Below, piece by piece: positions 11,676-22,838 of a stretch of 64,000 nucleotides of DNA (positions are counted from its first letter, which is position 1; each line of letters begins with the position of its first letter). Source of the DNA: Artemisia argyi. Taxonomy: Eukaryota > Streptophyta > Magnoliopsida > Asterales > Asteraceae. Position numbers and translations under genes: made by a program. The DNA lies in NCBI GenBank assembly GCA_030686995.1, contig CM060685.1, forward strand, positions 27,729,204-27,793,203. The letters run 5' to 3'. A model generated the notes under the pieces. That model worked only from the letters and a program-made list of their open reading frames with translations, was not told the origin of the DNA and did no database searches.

Positions 11676-13675
11676 AGATTATACTCTAAAACATATGGTG
11701 TTTTTGTTTTCTAAAAATTATAAATTAGTATGAGAAAAAAATTGACTTCGGTATCGGCTACTTCGGTTTCGGTCTATTAGTCGGGTATATCTGTTTTTGT
11801 CAGACCCGAACCTAGGGAGCCGAAATTAAACTTGGGCCTCCAATATTTGGGCTAGTAGACTTGATAAAACACTTAAAAACATAGCACATATAATTTCAGA
11901 GCAAAACTTGTGATGCACATGCAAATGTGGTAGCAAATGCATATATGGACTAAAAAATTTTAGGCTACATTAACAAAAGTTTGTCTAAAATAGCAAAACG
12001 ATAAGGGGAGGACTACAAATAAAAGTGCAGTCAAGAAGAACCATACATAAGTACTCATGTCGTCTTAAATTTATGTATGAGTTTACCTTTAGCAACCTCG
12101 TCATCTTTCATTAAATCTTTTAATGTATCCATAGCAATGTTTTTACTTGATTTACAAATCCAATCTTGTGTGCCCACCACGAAAGCCTCTCACAGTGGTC
12201 AGGGTAGGGCTGAGCTTCACCACACGTATGATCCTAAACAAACGTATTAAGACAAAAAGTAAGTGAAACAATATACCATCTTTGTTACAGTAGCTAGAAA
12301 ACAAAAAGACCATCCATCAACAAGTTAAAGAAACAAATGACACTTTATCAAAGTAGCAAATTGTTCCATTATTCACTTTGCTGGTTTGTCATAGTAGCCA
12401 TGCAACTTAAAAAATGAATTAGTTCACTTTGTCATATTAATAACAAACTCAAGTCATGCATTATGCAGAGCTACAACATGAACTAAAAAAAAATAGTTCA
12501 AAACATGGTCCCTCAAGGTCTAGAACAAACATAGTCCATCTTCAGTTAATAAATGAATAAGTTCACATCAATATGAGTGACATATATAAGATGTTATCTC
12601 AAATGTTATATTATCTTTCATAAATATCTTGTAGCGCTAATTTTTATCATTTATCCTCAACTATAAAACTACTGTTTAGTAACTAATCCAAACACACCAA
12701 ATTCAAACATGTCTCATATCTCATATACACACCATAAACAACAGATCGGCTAAATCTTCAAAATAATCACAAGATCCCATTTTCGGCAATTATTTAACAA
12801 ATTTCAAAAGATTAAAATAACAAAAGGCCAATAAAAAGAACAAACCTTGTAAACCGATTTCAACATCAATGTGTTATGATCGATGCTTAAAGTACGTTAA
12901 GCACACATGTCGAAAGATGTACACCAAAAACCACTGTGAGACGATAACAGAGCAACCGCGATATGGTGATGGACAACCGAAACCACTAACTAAATAATAA
13001 AAAATCACCAAACACAAAAGCTTCCTAAACCAACAACCAATACCACCAACTGAAACGACCTAAAACCACCTAAACCACCAAGAGATGGTGGCGGATTCGA
13101 CAGATGCGGTGGCGACGGCAGTGTCCTTGTGTAATGTGTAGTTGTGTGTGTTTTAAGGTTCACAAAGAGAAAGAAGGTGTTTGTGTTTATGTCGTATATT
13201 GTCCCGGCTATTAGTAAATGAGTTAACTGTGTTTCCTAAACATTCTTCTTTTTTAAAAGAATTCTCATTAACTGTGTTTCCTATATTACTAATTTCAGTT
13301 TCAAGTCTTCTTATTTGCAATTATAAATTATGTTTCATTAAGGTTTAAGTTTTAATGGGTCACTAATTGACGATATATAATTTACCTTTCACTAATTTGC
13401 CGCATATAATTTATGTTTTAAGTCTTAAGTCTTCCCATTTGCCAAATTTGTTAGTCAACCATTCCTATAATTGTGGTGTGCTGTATAATTTCATAGGTCG
13501 AGAAATGAGTGTTGCCATAATGTGGTAGTATACCACTTACACTTACCGAATATATAATTTTTTAATATAGTGAATATACCATATAAATAGTGACATTCGA
13601 TAATGAAAACTCATTTGACACCCATTCCATCGACAATAGTGATATACTATATAAATAGTTTCTTAATTTCTTATA
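11676..13675. other. Unassigned region with weak gene-fragment hints
   Basis: No complete ORF. On the minus strand around 12064-12200 there is a short protein-like stretch (SKNIAMDTLKDLMKDDEV) that I cannot assign. The rest is AT-rich with no repeat or RNA gene that I recognise. Confidence 0.3.
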
Positions 13676-13726
13676 ACTAGACGAGTACTTGTGCATAGCA
13701 ACGGGATTTTATAACGACAGACAATT
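13676..13726 (+). repeat. Dispersed repeat, copy 2
   Basis: ACTAGACGAGTACTTGTGCA followed by TAGCAACGGGA; partner of the copy at 11110-11160, same orientation and 2.57 kb apart. The pair could mark two related insertions or bound one. Confidence 0.55.
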
Positions 13727-13792
13727 TATTGATAAAAAAATGTTTATAGGTTAAACATAATATTTTGAAGATTTGGGAATTAAACATAATGT

Positions 13793-14280
13793 TTTGAAAC
13801 CCGGTTCGACCCGGGTGGTTCAACTGGTTGAACCGTTCCGGTCGAAAAATGGGTTTGAAGCGTCCCGGGTCAACCCGGTTTGTGTTTTAATTGGTTGTAT
13901 TTAATTTGGTATATATGTTTTTAATTGGTTGTACAATTTGAATAAATCATTGTACTTTTAAGTAATGGATAACGTTTTGAAACCCGGTTTGACCCGGGTG
14001 GTTCAATCGGTTGAACCGTTCCGGTTGAAAAATAGGTCGATTTAAACCAGGTCAACTTGCTAGGTTGGGTCGAAAACGGGTCAAATTAAACTGGGTCAAC
14101 CCGTCGGGTTTGAAGCGTCCTGGGTCAACCTGATTTGTGTTTGAATTGGTTGTATTTAAACCGGGTCAACTTGCTAGGTTGGGTCGAAAACGGGTCAAAT
14201 TAAAGTGGGTCAACCCACCGAGTTTGAAACGTCCCGGGTCAATCCGATTTGTGTTTGAATTTGGTTGTACAATGTGAATA
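13793..14280. repeat. Tandemly duplicated ACCCGG/GGTTGAACC-rich repeat
   Basis: A block beginning TTTTGAAACCCGGTT, with CCCGGGTGGTTCAA and GGTTGAACCGTTCCGG, occurs at about 13793 and 13975. Its second half (CGGGTCAA...GTTTGAAGCGTCC, then TTTGTGTTTGAATTGGTTGT) recurs two to three times to 14280. It is GC-rich against AT-rich surroundings; non-coding. Confidence 0.7.
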
Positions 14281-14484
14281 AATAATTGTACTTTTAAGTA
14301 TTGGGGTATTTTAATAAGAATATTAATTACATTTCACTTTCTCTCTCATTTGACCATTGTTGAAAACTCAACATTTTACTTTTGAACATTTTTCTATTAT
14401 AAGTAGTAAAGATAATTTTTTTTTCTTTGACTTGTCGTTGCCAAGGAGGAGCAGGCATTCATTCATGTGCCTTGCTTTGAAAGT

Positions 14485-14535
14485 GACCTCTCATTCTCTC
14501 AATAATAAAAACCAAAAGCAAGAGAATGAGAGGTC
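14485..14535. repeat. Perfect 15-bp inverted repeat
   Basis: GACCTCTCATTCTCT at 14485-14499 is the exact reverse complement of 14521-14535, with a 21-nt spacer. Transcribed RNA could form a hairpin; no function is evident. Confidence 0.8.
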
Positions 14536-15141
14536 TTCATTTTATATATTTATTTCATTCGGAGAGATTGAATCTTCAAACATATGTGTGTGGGGTTGAC
14601 GCATTCACGCATATACTCCATTTCAATTTTCAATATTTGATCAAGGCATGGGCTTGGACATTTAACTTATGGGCTTTCATGCAATGGGCTTCCATATTTG
14701 ATATTTGCTACCACATAATCTTCAAAATTACATTCATTAATCTTTACTTTAGCATAGCATTTGCTCCAAATAATTCTTGTCTCGTGCCGTTGGACTTGCA
14801 AATGCGTGCTCTTTTCAAATCTCGTGCTCGTTTTTGTCGTTTTCTCTTGATTTTTGTCATTTTTTAAAATATCCGTACCTACACATTTACAAACACAAAA
14901 ACAAGCATATATATGGCATTTATGATACGGCTTTTGTTATTTGAGTCCGTTTTATTAGGTAAAAGGTATGTGTATTTAAACACATATCAAATATCTTGAA
15001 TCAACAACAATGCCTGTCGTTTTCTGTCAAGAATTTATTACTCACGTGTTCATTTTTGGTTTTGTTGTCTTCTTACATGACCGTCAAGTTTTATCTATAT
15101 CAATTTCTACTTCTAATTGATATATTTCTCTTTCATAACAG
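14536..15141. other. No recognised gene; region just upstream of an EF-2 fragment
   Basis: Overlapping short open frames without similarity. The first EF-2 exon expected upstream of 15142 is not visible here. CATAACAG at the right edge would fit a 3' splice site before the EF-2-like exon. Confidence 0.4.
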
Positions 15142-15760
15142 GAAAATCAACTTTGACCGACTCTCTTGTTGTTGCTACCAATAATAATGAACCAAAAACT
15201 GGCACAGATGAAGCAAAGAGCATCACCATAAAGTCAACTGGTATATCCCTATACCACAAGATGGCCGAATCAGATCTCAAGGGATTTATGATAAAATGTA
15301 AGGGAGAGGAAATTAATGGAGAGGAGTACCTTAACAACCTCATCGATTCACAAGAGCACGTTGACTTTTCTTCCGAGATTACTGATGATAAAATGTAAGG
15401 GAGAGGAAATTAATGGAGAGGAGTACCTTATCAACCTCAGCGATTCACAAGAGCACGTTGACTTTTCTTCCGAGATTACTGATGCTGTACGTATCACTGA
15501 TGGTGCACTGCTCATGGTCGATTATATTGAAGGTGTCCGTATGCAAACCAAAACCGTTCTTCGTCAAGCCCTATTGAAAGTATTCATCTTGTCTTGATTG
15601 TCAACCAGATGGAAAAATGTTTCCTTGAACTTTACCTTAACGGTGAATCTGCCTAACAAACATTAAAAGAGGTTATTGATGAAACTAATGCCGTTATGAC
15701 TGATTACAAGCCCTTATTGAAAGTATTCATCCTGTCTTGACTGTCAACCAGATGACATTT
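15142..15760 (+). pseudogene. EF-2-like N-terminal GTPase-domain fragment
   Basis: The plus strand encodes degenerate elongation factor 2 sequence (the GTPase that drives ribosomal translocation). Visible are GKSTLTDSL (P-loop end), [14 protein letters not shown], then [28 protein letters not shown] and [10 protein letters not shown]. The G3 motif DxPG has become DSQE, so GTP hydrolysis would be lost. A 97-bp segment is tandemly duplicated (15290-15386, 15387-15483), which shifts the frame; a second duplication repeats the segment encoding HPVLTVNQM (about 15566 and 15708). The first codons begin after an AG that looks like a splice acceptor. The fragment faces the other EF-2 pieces, which run on the minus strand, so this is a rearranged second copy or an inverted part of one. 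Confidence 0.88.
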
Positions 15761-15933
15761 TGTTTTAAACAAACTACATGAACTGTTATCCAACCATAAA
15801 TGTTTACAAAAGATCGAGGTTGGATATGCAACCTACACTGTTATGTTACCTAAATTGTTATGCAACCAAGTTGCTTACAAAAGACATGCATAATCTAACA
15901 TTTGATGGATCACAAACCAACTCACTAAATCTT
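15761..15933. other. Junction between oppositely oriented EF-2 fragments
   Basis: Short AT-rich sequence with no assigned function; it separates the plus-strand N-terminal piece from the minus-strand C-terminal piece. Confidence 0.5.
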
Positions 15934-16735
15934 TTACCCGAAGTCATCAACTTTTGGAAACTTTTTATCCAGACCCTTCATGTCACGGATAGTGGCGAAA
16001 ATTGCACTTGCAGGAGAACTAGGATCAAGTGGATCATAAATCATCATAACCCAGCGATCAAACACATATTGACAATAGTTCCCCAAATGCGTAGAAAGTC
16101 CAAAAGATGCATCAACAGGTTGATAAGCTTGAATGTTGTAAAATAAGGTACCGGCCTTTTCCTCAAGCACTTCCCCATGGTAATTCAGCTCACGCCTGAT
16201 GTGAGGAAGTTTGATTTTTGTTCACTGAATCTCAACCGGGTAGACTGGCTTGAGAAGTCAGGGTTTAGCTGCTAGTTGTGTACCGTACATAACACTTTTT
16301 GTTGTTGGAATAATTTCATCAACGCCACAGTGTTTGCAATTACTAAGCATGGTATCACAAATGTTAAAGCATATATCCATCATGTTTTCATTAGCCAACA
16401 CACCTTCCTTTGAAGAATTTGAAAAACGAAATCAATTGAATCCTGAACATCTTTCAAGTTATTGACATTCCTACAACTACAGACAAGCATATTCCGCACA
16501 GTGGCTATAACTTTACCAATTCTCCCCTCGTCAATAGCCTTTGCAAGCTCGTCCCCCAATGGCATAGCTTTCATGGACAAGCTGTTCAACCTGTTCCAGG
16601 ACAAACCTTTCACGGCGAAAGAATCTTTCTTAATAATGGTTTCAAGGCATAAGACAACAAGATCTTTTTTTAGGGCTATCAAATAGTTATCGAGATGATG
16701 CACACCAGAACCAGCAATGATAGTTTTACCGTGCT
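15934..16735 (-). pseudogene. EF-2-like C-terminal part (domains IV-V), degenerate
   Basis: Read on the minus strand from 16735: HGKTIIAGSGVHHL (EF-2 has a GEHIIAGAGELHLE-like segment), LAKAIDEGRIG, then frame changes, ANENMMDICFNICDT, KHCGVDEIIPT, LEEKAGTLFYNIQAYQPV, YVFDRWVMM and a normal-looking C-terminus near 15934. The His at the diphthamide position seems kept (KHCG), but the surrounding Gly-Gly-Gly-Gln loop is gone. Stop codons and frameshifts lie near 16380, 16275 and 16225. The gene body continues at 41168, across element B, whose insertion duplicated GTGCT. A dead paralogue of the host translation factor. Confidence 0.9.
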
Positions 16736-18099
16736 TGATGCATGGGAATTGCACCAGGCTTTACCTCTCAAGGGATCTCGAGAAGCTTACAACCCCCACC
16801 AGGTAGTGTACCTGATCGTTGTAGTATAGTTTAGTGACAAGTACCGGGGGATTGATCGTTCAACTCAGGAATAGTGTCGCTAGGATTAGAAAGCCTAAAA
16901 ACTAGGTCTAGAGGTGAGGGATGATTCTTTTTGTATTTTTATATTTTTATTAAAGCAATTAAAATCTCGGGTTTTGGAAGAGTGGGCGGAATTAGTTGCT
17001 AATCAACTAACCCAATAACTAAAGATGCAATCAAAATAAAATTACAAAAATGAAAATAAAGCTAATTAAACTAGTGGTGTGAACAATAAATGGGAAAATT
17101 GTGTTTACTTAGATTTCATTACTCCCTAGATATTTTTTACAGGTTGATAGTTTGTTACAATTGTGTGGATGACGGGTTATATTCCTTAATACCATTCGTG
17201 GGGTGGCGTACGTACTTCCCCAAATCTATAAGCTCCTACTTCACTCCTATGTCGAGCCTGCAAGAAGCTCCTAACATGGGATCATTAGAATTCGCTCATG
17301 CATTAAATACAACCATAAAAACCTAGTACGCATTGGTTCATGTTTCTTAAGACGTTCAAGCATGTTACCCTATGGAAGTCTGCCAGTTTTCTTAAGCCTA
17401 ACATCAAAATCATTCATCCGTAACAACTATAAACAAGCAATCAACCCATAATCAACATCTAGGTTTCGCTACATCTAAGCAAACACACAAGAGATCTAGC
17501 CTAGCATGTTAAAATCAAGACAAGCGTAAGATATATTCAAACAACACATAGACATATTGAATTAATTGAAAGGATACTTATCTTAATTGAACATGAAAGG
17601 TTTCAAAGGGTAAAAACTCTTGAAAGTACAGTAAAAATCGTGCTAGGGTTTCTCCAAGTTATCCCTCCTAATTGTCATCTCTTAATGAATGAAAATTACA
17701 AAACTATATATAGATTTTCCATCGTGACGGCGTCAAGAAGAAATATCTGATGCAGTCAACTCGCCGCCCATAGTAATATCGGATTGCCTAGATCCAGATC
17801 TGACGCCGTCAAGTGCAAATTTTCTCTGGGCCGTCACATGTAATGGGACCATGACGGCCTATGGTGACGCCGTCATGCCCCTAGTGTAAAAACTCTCTGG
17901 ATCGTCGCGGACTCTATCCACTTCACCTCTTGTTTTACTCTTGACGCCGTCATGTAGAACTTTGTGACGCCGTCAGGTACTGTTCCCAGCAAGGAAAATT
18001 AAGACTTTGCCGTTTTCTTTACTTTTATGCTCCAAAAACGTCCAAAATGCTTCCTTTTCCAGAATTCACTCCAAAAGTACCTAAAATCACAAAAGGAAC
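16736..18099 (-). mobile_element. 3' LTR of element B, first part
   Basis: Starts TGATGCATGGG (end of the LTR in element orientation) after target site GTGCT. It contains the TATA region (ACTATATATAG near 17705) and TGACG-N-CGTCA palindromes at about 17724-17976. It is cut at 18099 by element G, whose duplication GGAAC is 18095-18099; the remaining 86 bp are at 30423-30508. Confidence 0.95.
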
Positions 18100-18582
18100 T
18101 GTTGAACTATAAGACGTTGATAGATCTTCTTGAGCACTCTAGAATCGTTAGTAATGTCACTGTAATCAATAACACACTAATAGACAATCTCTGCAACTTG
18201 TATTTATAAAGAGGAAACAAAACACAAGCTTGATACTAAGAACTCTTGATCCTCTATGGATCTTTTTAATTATAATCAAAGAATTCACTAAAAGTTATTC
18301 AATACATAAACCGTGTGTTCCTTTTATACTCAAGGAACCCTAAACCGTTTCTCAAGAAACGTATATTCTAAAACTTCTAAAAGATATGCATTATCACTTC
18401 CTAAATAAACTCATGCATATCCAAACTACATTACATAAAATATGGAAATACTATATCCGCAGAAACTAATAATGCTTAAACTAGTCTTCAGCAGATACAC
18501 TGCTTCAGCAGAAACCAACTCTTCCGCAGGATCCTTTCAGCAGAAACAGCAGCAGAATTCTTACTTCACAGAATTCCCAACA
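18100..18582 (-). mobile_element. 3' LTR of element G
   Basis: In element orientation it begins TGTTGGGAATTC and ends AGTTCAACA. A TATA box (TTTATAAATAC) lies near 18197-18210. Upstream of it, at 18485-18560, the motif TTCTGCTGAA or close variants recurs about every 20 bp. Confidence 0.95.
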
Positions 18583-18597
18583 ATCCTCCCCTAATCT
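18583..18597 (-). other. Polypurine tract of element G
   Basis: The minus strand reads AGATTAGGGGAGGAT immediately before the 3' LTR, as expected for plus-strand DNA priming in a copia element. Confidence 0.85.
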
Positions 18598-19328
18598 TGA
18601 ATTTGACCTGGTTAAGTTCAAGATTCTTGATAGATCTTTAAAATAACATACCATGAGGATTGTGATAAGATAGTACCAGCAAAGAATTATCTTCAGCAGA
18701 ATCTCTATGATCAGCATATACTTGAAAGCTCCATTCTTTGCAGCAACAAATGACCAAATGTACATCAAAACAAATTAGTTTCATACTATTCTCATCACTT
18801 CCAGATGTGTTAACTCCTGTGAGAGGTGAATCATTGAAAGTAATGGATTTGATGTCTCTTTACCAATAGCCATCACTACTGGAGTAGCCAAGTGTTCTAA
18901 GGTACACTGATAACCACATGATTTTTAGCAAATCATCAGCTATAAACGGATTTGAGATGTCTTTACCTGTAGCCGTTTGCTCAGGACTAGCCAATTATTT
19001 TGATGAAAATCATCTTGGTTAACTGATTACCAAATATGGTTTTCCACTGCCTTTACCACAAGCCATATACATGTGGGCTATCCAATTATTTGGAATCCAT
19101 AAAGGAAAAATCCATGGTCAATTGACAACCATTTCAACTACTCAGCAACAAAGCATGGGTGAGTTGAAAACCCTATGATTTTGAGCAAACCATTACAGCT
19201 ATCAACAGATTTGATATGTCTTTACCAAAGCTGTACCCTTTGGACTAGCCAACTTTATGATGGAATAGTCAACATCAGGTAAGTTGATAACCAAACCTGC
19301 AGACAAATACTATACAACAACATGTTAA

Positions 19329-19365
<37 letters not shown>

Positions 19366-19395
19366 AAATAAAACAAATATTACAACATAATATCC
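18598..19395 (-). repeat. Non-coding 3' region of element G with diverged tandem repeats and a T tract
   Basis: Between 18844 and 19300 a unit of roughly 90-165 bp recurs about four times, marked by TGTCTTTACC followed by an AGCC and a CTAGCCAA-like segment (starts near 18844, 18949, 19041, 19208). A run of about 31 T follows at 19332-19362 (plus strand). No ORF. Confidence 0.65.
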
Positions 19396-21944
19396 CTACT
19401 CAGATGCTGCTCTGGAAGTCTTAATCCTTTGTTTGAAAACCTTCACCAAAGATTCAGCAAACAATCTTGTATTACCAACTGGATCAGGAGGAATCTCCAA
19501 CTTCTGTTGTAACATTTTCTCCATCAAAGATACCTTCAGAGGATATCTGTTGGTAAGATCCATAATAATCCTCAGACCAGTGGTAGTTTCCAACACATGA
19601 ACATAAGGCATAGGATAGAACTTCCAACTCTGAACTTTCCATTTCTGATTATTCTTCCATATATCATAACTTGCACCAGTGGGAGTAGAAGAATCAAACA
19701 ACACTTGAAGATCACCCAACAAATACATCCAGAGCCTTCAGGAGTATGAGTTGCATAGTACTTAATAACCAACTCATATAGAGTGACTAAATCTTGATAA
19801 TTCACAAGATGAAGAATTTGCTGAAGAAATGTAAAGGATATAGAAGTTTTATTCAATCTGTAAATTGTATTCACTTGACCATCTTTACTTAACTCCCAAT
19901 TAACCAAAACATCTCTAGTTCCTTTAGGCCAATCATCAGATGATCCTTCCCTTATAAATGAAGCATCAGAATCATTCACATTAATTAGACTTTGTTTTGA
20001 ATGTGATGATCTGACTTTAGCCATTCTCTTGCCTCTTTTTCCTGGAACATAAAGAGCATCATGAACTGCTGCTTCAGCAGAATCACCTTCTGCAGCATCA
20101 GTTTCCACTGATGGAGTATCCAATTGTTCATCAGTAGAATCATATCTTTGAGTGACATTATCTGCAGTAATAACATCATGAGAAACATTCACATCTGCCA
20201 TAGGTTCATCATGTACTTCTTGAACCTCTTGATCAGGAGAAACTTGTGGATTCTCAGATGAAAGATGAACAGGGGAACTAAGATATTCTTTCCCTGCTAC
20301 AAAATATGTTGCTCCTGATTTATTTCCTTTAGCAGCAGATTTATCAGCAGCAACCCCAATTATTGATTGTTTCTCCTGAAGTACATCCATAGCTTCAGTC
20401 ATCAGCACATCATCATCTCCACCAGTCACTTTTAAAGTTTCAGCAGCTTGTCTTGCCAAATACTGTCTTGTACTTCTTCTTCTGTGGACTAGTATCTTAG
20501 GTTTAAATTGAGATGCTTCAGCAACTTTAGGAGGAACAACATTAGACTGTCTAGCAACTTCAGCTAGAATCTCAAGTGAATCCAAATTTGCCTCCTTAGC
20601 AACTTTAGCAGAACCCAATCCATCCTTACTTTGCTTCTGCTGACTTAGCTGTGCCTCCAAATCTTGAACCTTGCTTTTCAAACTTTTAATTTCATTACCA
20701 AGAGTAGTCTTGGTCTCAGCAAGTTCTTTCTGGAGATCTTCAGTCATTTTCATGTACCTGCTAAGGGAATCATATACAAAAGTGAGAGTAATAGGGTCCT
20801 CTGCTCTACCAGCAGATTGCTCAGTGGTAAATGGAGCTTCATTGAACCCAGCAGGAGAAACAGACTCATGTACAACATTAGGAAAGCCTTCATTAATTGG
20901 CTCACTTATAAGGCTGGGTGAAGGTAGTCTAGTACTCTCATGTTCAAGAGTCTGAAAATTATCTTCAAACTCATGAATTTGCTCAGCTAGAGCATCCTGA
21001 GCTGGTGAAATGGTATGACTAGGTGACATTAGTACAGGGGTAGGTGGTGGTAAGTCAGTAGAATCAAGTACTGGTTCAGCAGTTGTAGCTGGCACTTCTT
21101 CCATTACCACTGAAGGATTACCATCAGCAGCAACACCAGAAGAGGATGGATTACCATCATCAGCAGTATTAGGAGCAGGCATATTGCCAGCATCATCACC
21201 CTCAATTACATTGCCATTACCTTGTGGCAACATAGCTTCCAACATAGGATGATGTTCCCCAGTATAATTAGTTTTCATTGAGGCAAACAACTTAGAACCT
21301 AGGCTTTTAACAGGTATATGGGTTTTGTCTACAGTAGTTATGTCTAATATGATTTGTAAGAATCTAGGGTACATTAAGAACTTGTGCTGTTGCTTATCTA
21401 TATTTTCTAACATATTATCAAAGATAAACCTAGAAAAATTATAAGTTTGACCCTTAGAAAGACAAACAATACCACAACCCAATTGCAGAGAGAATTGGTT
21501 CCATCCACCAAACTTGTTGCTGATACATTGAAGCAGCAGATGCACCAAATACCTCCACTTAGGACAAAATTGATTCTTGTGCCACTTGGATGTATCCATA
21601 CTTTTATATCCAGCATCTCTTAATCCAGCAAGAATCTCTGCAGTGTTGGAATGATATACACCATTCTCATCATCCAACTGAAGCTTTGTCCTAATCAACC
21701 CTTCTGTCACCACATATTCTACACCATCAATCTCAGCCATAATCTCTGTATCTGACCTCTTAGTAGCAGATGCCCAAAATTGCTTCACCAATGATTCACA
21801 CACCAAATCGGGACTATGTGTCAAAGCATAGTGAATCTTTGACCTTTGTAAAAATTCTATCATTAAATCGAATTCTTCATGTCCCTTTGCTTTTCTCAGA
21901 ATAACATATTTGTTATGGTCGCCCTTCAATTCAAGTTGAGCCAT
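19396..21944 (-). CDS. Extra downstream ORF of element G (env position, unknown function)
   Basis: A long ORF in the same sense as gag-pol: the ATG at 21944 opens 790 codons, but similarity-like composition switches frame near 19730 (after TPEGSG) to a 110-codon frame ending at 19396, so the ancestral product was about 840-850 residues with one later frameshift. The first 220 residues form a compact domain (IHYALTHSPDLV, KQFWASATKR, WRYLVHLLLQCISNK, KFLMYPRFLQIIL). It resembles what I recall as a putative plant transposon protein domain in Asteraceae retroelements, sometimes labelled longin-like. A low-complexity Ser/Pro/Asp-rich middle follows, then a coiled coil around residues 405-445, then an acidic region. 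I see no signal peptide or clear membrane helix, so an envelope role is unsupported. Confidence 0.75.
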
Positions 21945-22388
21945 TTGAATGAACTTGTGTGAGATGGTTATGAATTACTCCAGAGAATAATGGGTTTATT
22001 TGGAGTGATAAGCGAATAATTTTAATTCGAAAAGATATGCAAAGTGGGTTAAATTTGGAAGTTCCCCAATCGTGGTCAAAATTATCGGAACAAATTATTG
22101 ACCAAGTCTGACAAGCAGTTCAAAAACTTCCAATTTTGAATTTACCCTTCAGCAGAAATGAAAGTCAAATCTGCTGAAGCATAGTCAACCATCAGCAGAA
22201 TCAACCAAAAGTAAAAATATCTTCGGTCAATATCTTGGTTTTACTGTGCCACCCAACTCGCATTAAATATCGTAACTCCTAAAATTGGCTTATTTAATCA
22301 CCCAAGATAACACATCTCAGTCATCAATTTACCCCAAATCATCTTTCAAACCCTAATTTTTGATTAACCCCAATTCTCCATCCAAATT
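21945..22388. promoter_or_regulatory. 444-bp divergent intergenic region in element G
   Basis: It separates the start of the sense extra ORF (minus strand) from the start of an antisense ORF (plus strand). It is AT-rich, with CATTAAATATC near 22260 as a weak TATA-like site for the plus direction and a C/A-rich leader before the plus-strand ATG. Promoter activity is inference from the head-to-head layout. Confidence 0.4.
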
Positions 22389-22838
22389 ATGTCTTCACAC
22401 CTAGAAACCTCAGATCCAAATTCCTCTTCTCCATCATCAGAAGAAGATGTACCACCATATCCATGGGGGCTTGATGGTTCTGACTATGAAAAAGCATTGG
22501 AGAACCGATGGGATGCACAAGAAAGACAATGGAATGCTCATAGGAAGGGTGAACCAAGCAACGTACCCAATCCTGCTGAGAGAGAGCTTGTCTCTCCCTT
22601 CATCTATACCTCTGATGAAGACTCTTCAGAGGAAGAAAATGAAGATCCAACCTTTCTTCCTCCTTCCACACCAGGGAGATCCCAACCAAGATCAAGTAAT
22701 AAGGATCCATCTCTTCCAACATCACAAAATTTGGTGTTGGATCTTCCTGCTCCAGGACCTGGTCTTCCACATCAAGAACATATTGGACAGAGCAAGAAGA
22801 CTGAGATCATACGTAAGGGAAAGGAGAAGCTGAAGTAG
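22389..22838 (+). CDS. Antisense ORF of element G, 149 residues, unknown function
   Basis: The plus-strand ORF opens with ATGTCTTCACACC after a C/A-rich leader that looks like a plant 5' UTR. The product is hydrophilic and acidic, rich in Ser, Pro, Glu and Asp, with SSPSSEEDVPPYPWGLDG near the N-terminus, a TSDEDSSEEENEDPTF block in the middle and a basic end (IRKGKEKLK). No family is recognised. It runs opposite to every other gene of G and head-to-head with the extra sense ORF. Being uninterrupted while the sense genes carry lesions is compatible with use, but 450 bp can stay open by chance. Confidence 0.45.
   Translation: MSSHLETSDPNSSSPSSEEDVPPYPWGLDGSDYEKALENRWDAQERQWNAHRKGEPSNVPNPAERELVSPFIYTSDEDSSEEENEDPTFLPPSTPGRSQPRSSNKDPSLPTSQNLVLDLPAPGPGLPHQEHIGQSKKTEIIRKGKEKLK

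Noticed and set aside
19396..21944. Envelope protein identity for the extra ORF of G
   Set aside because: Position alone suggests it; no signal peptide, membrane span or cleavage motif is visible.
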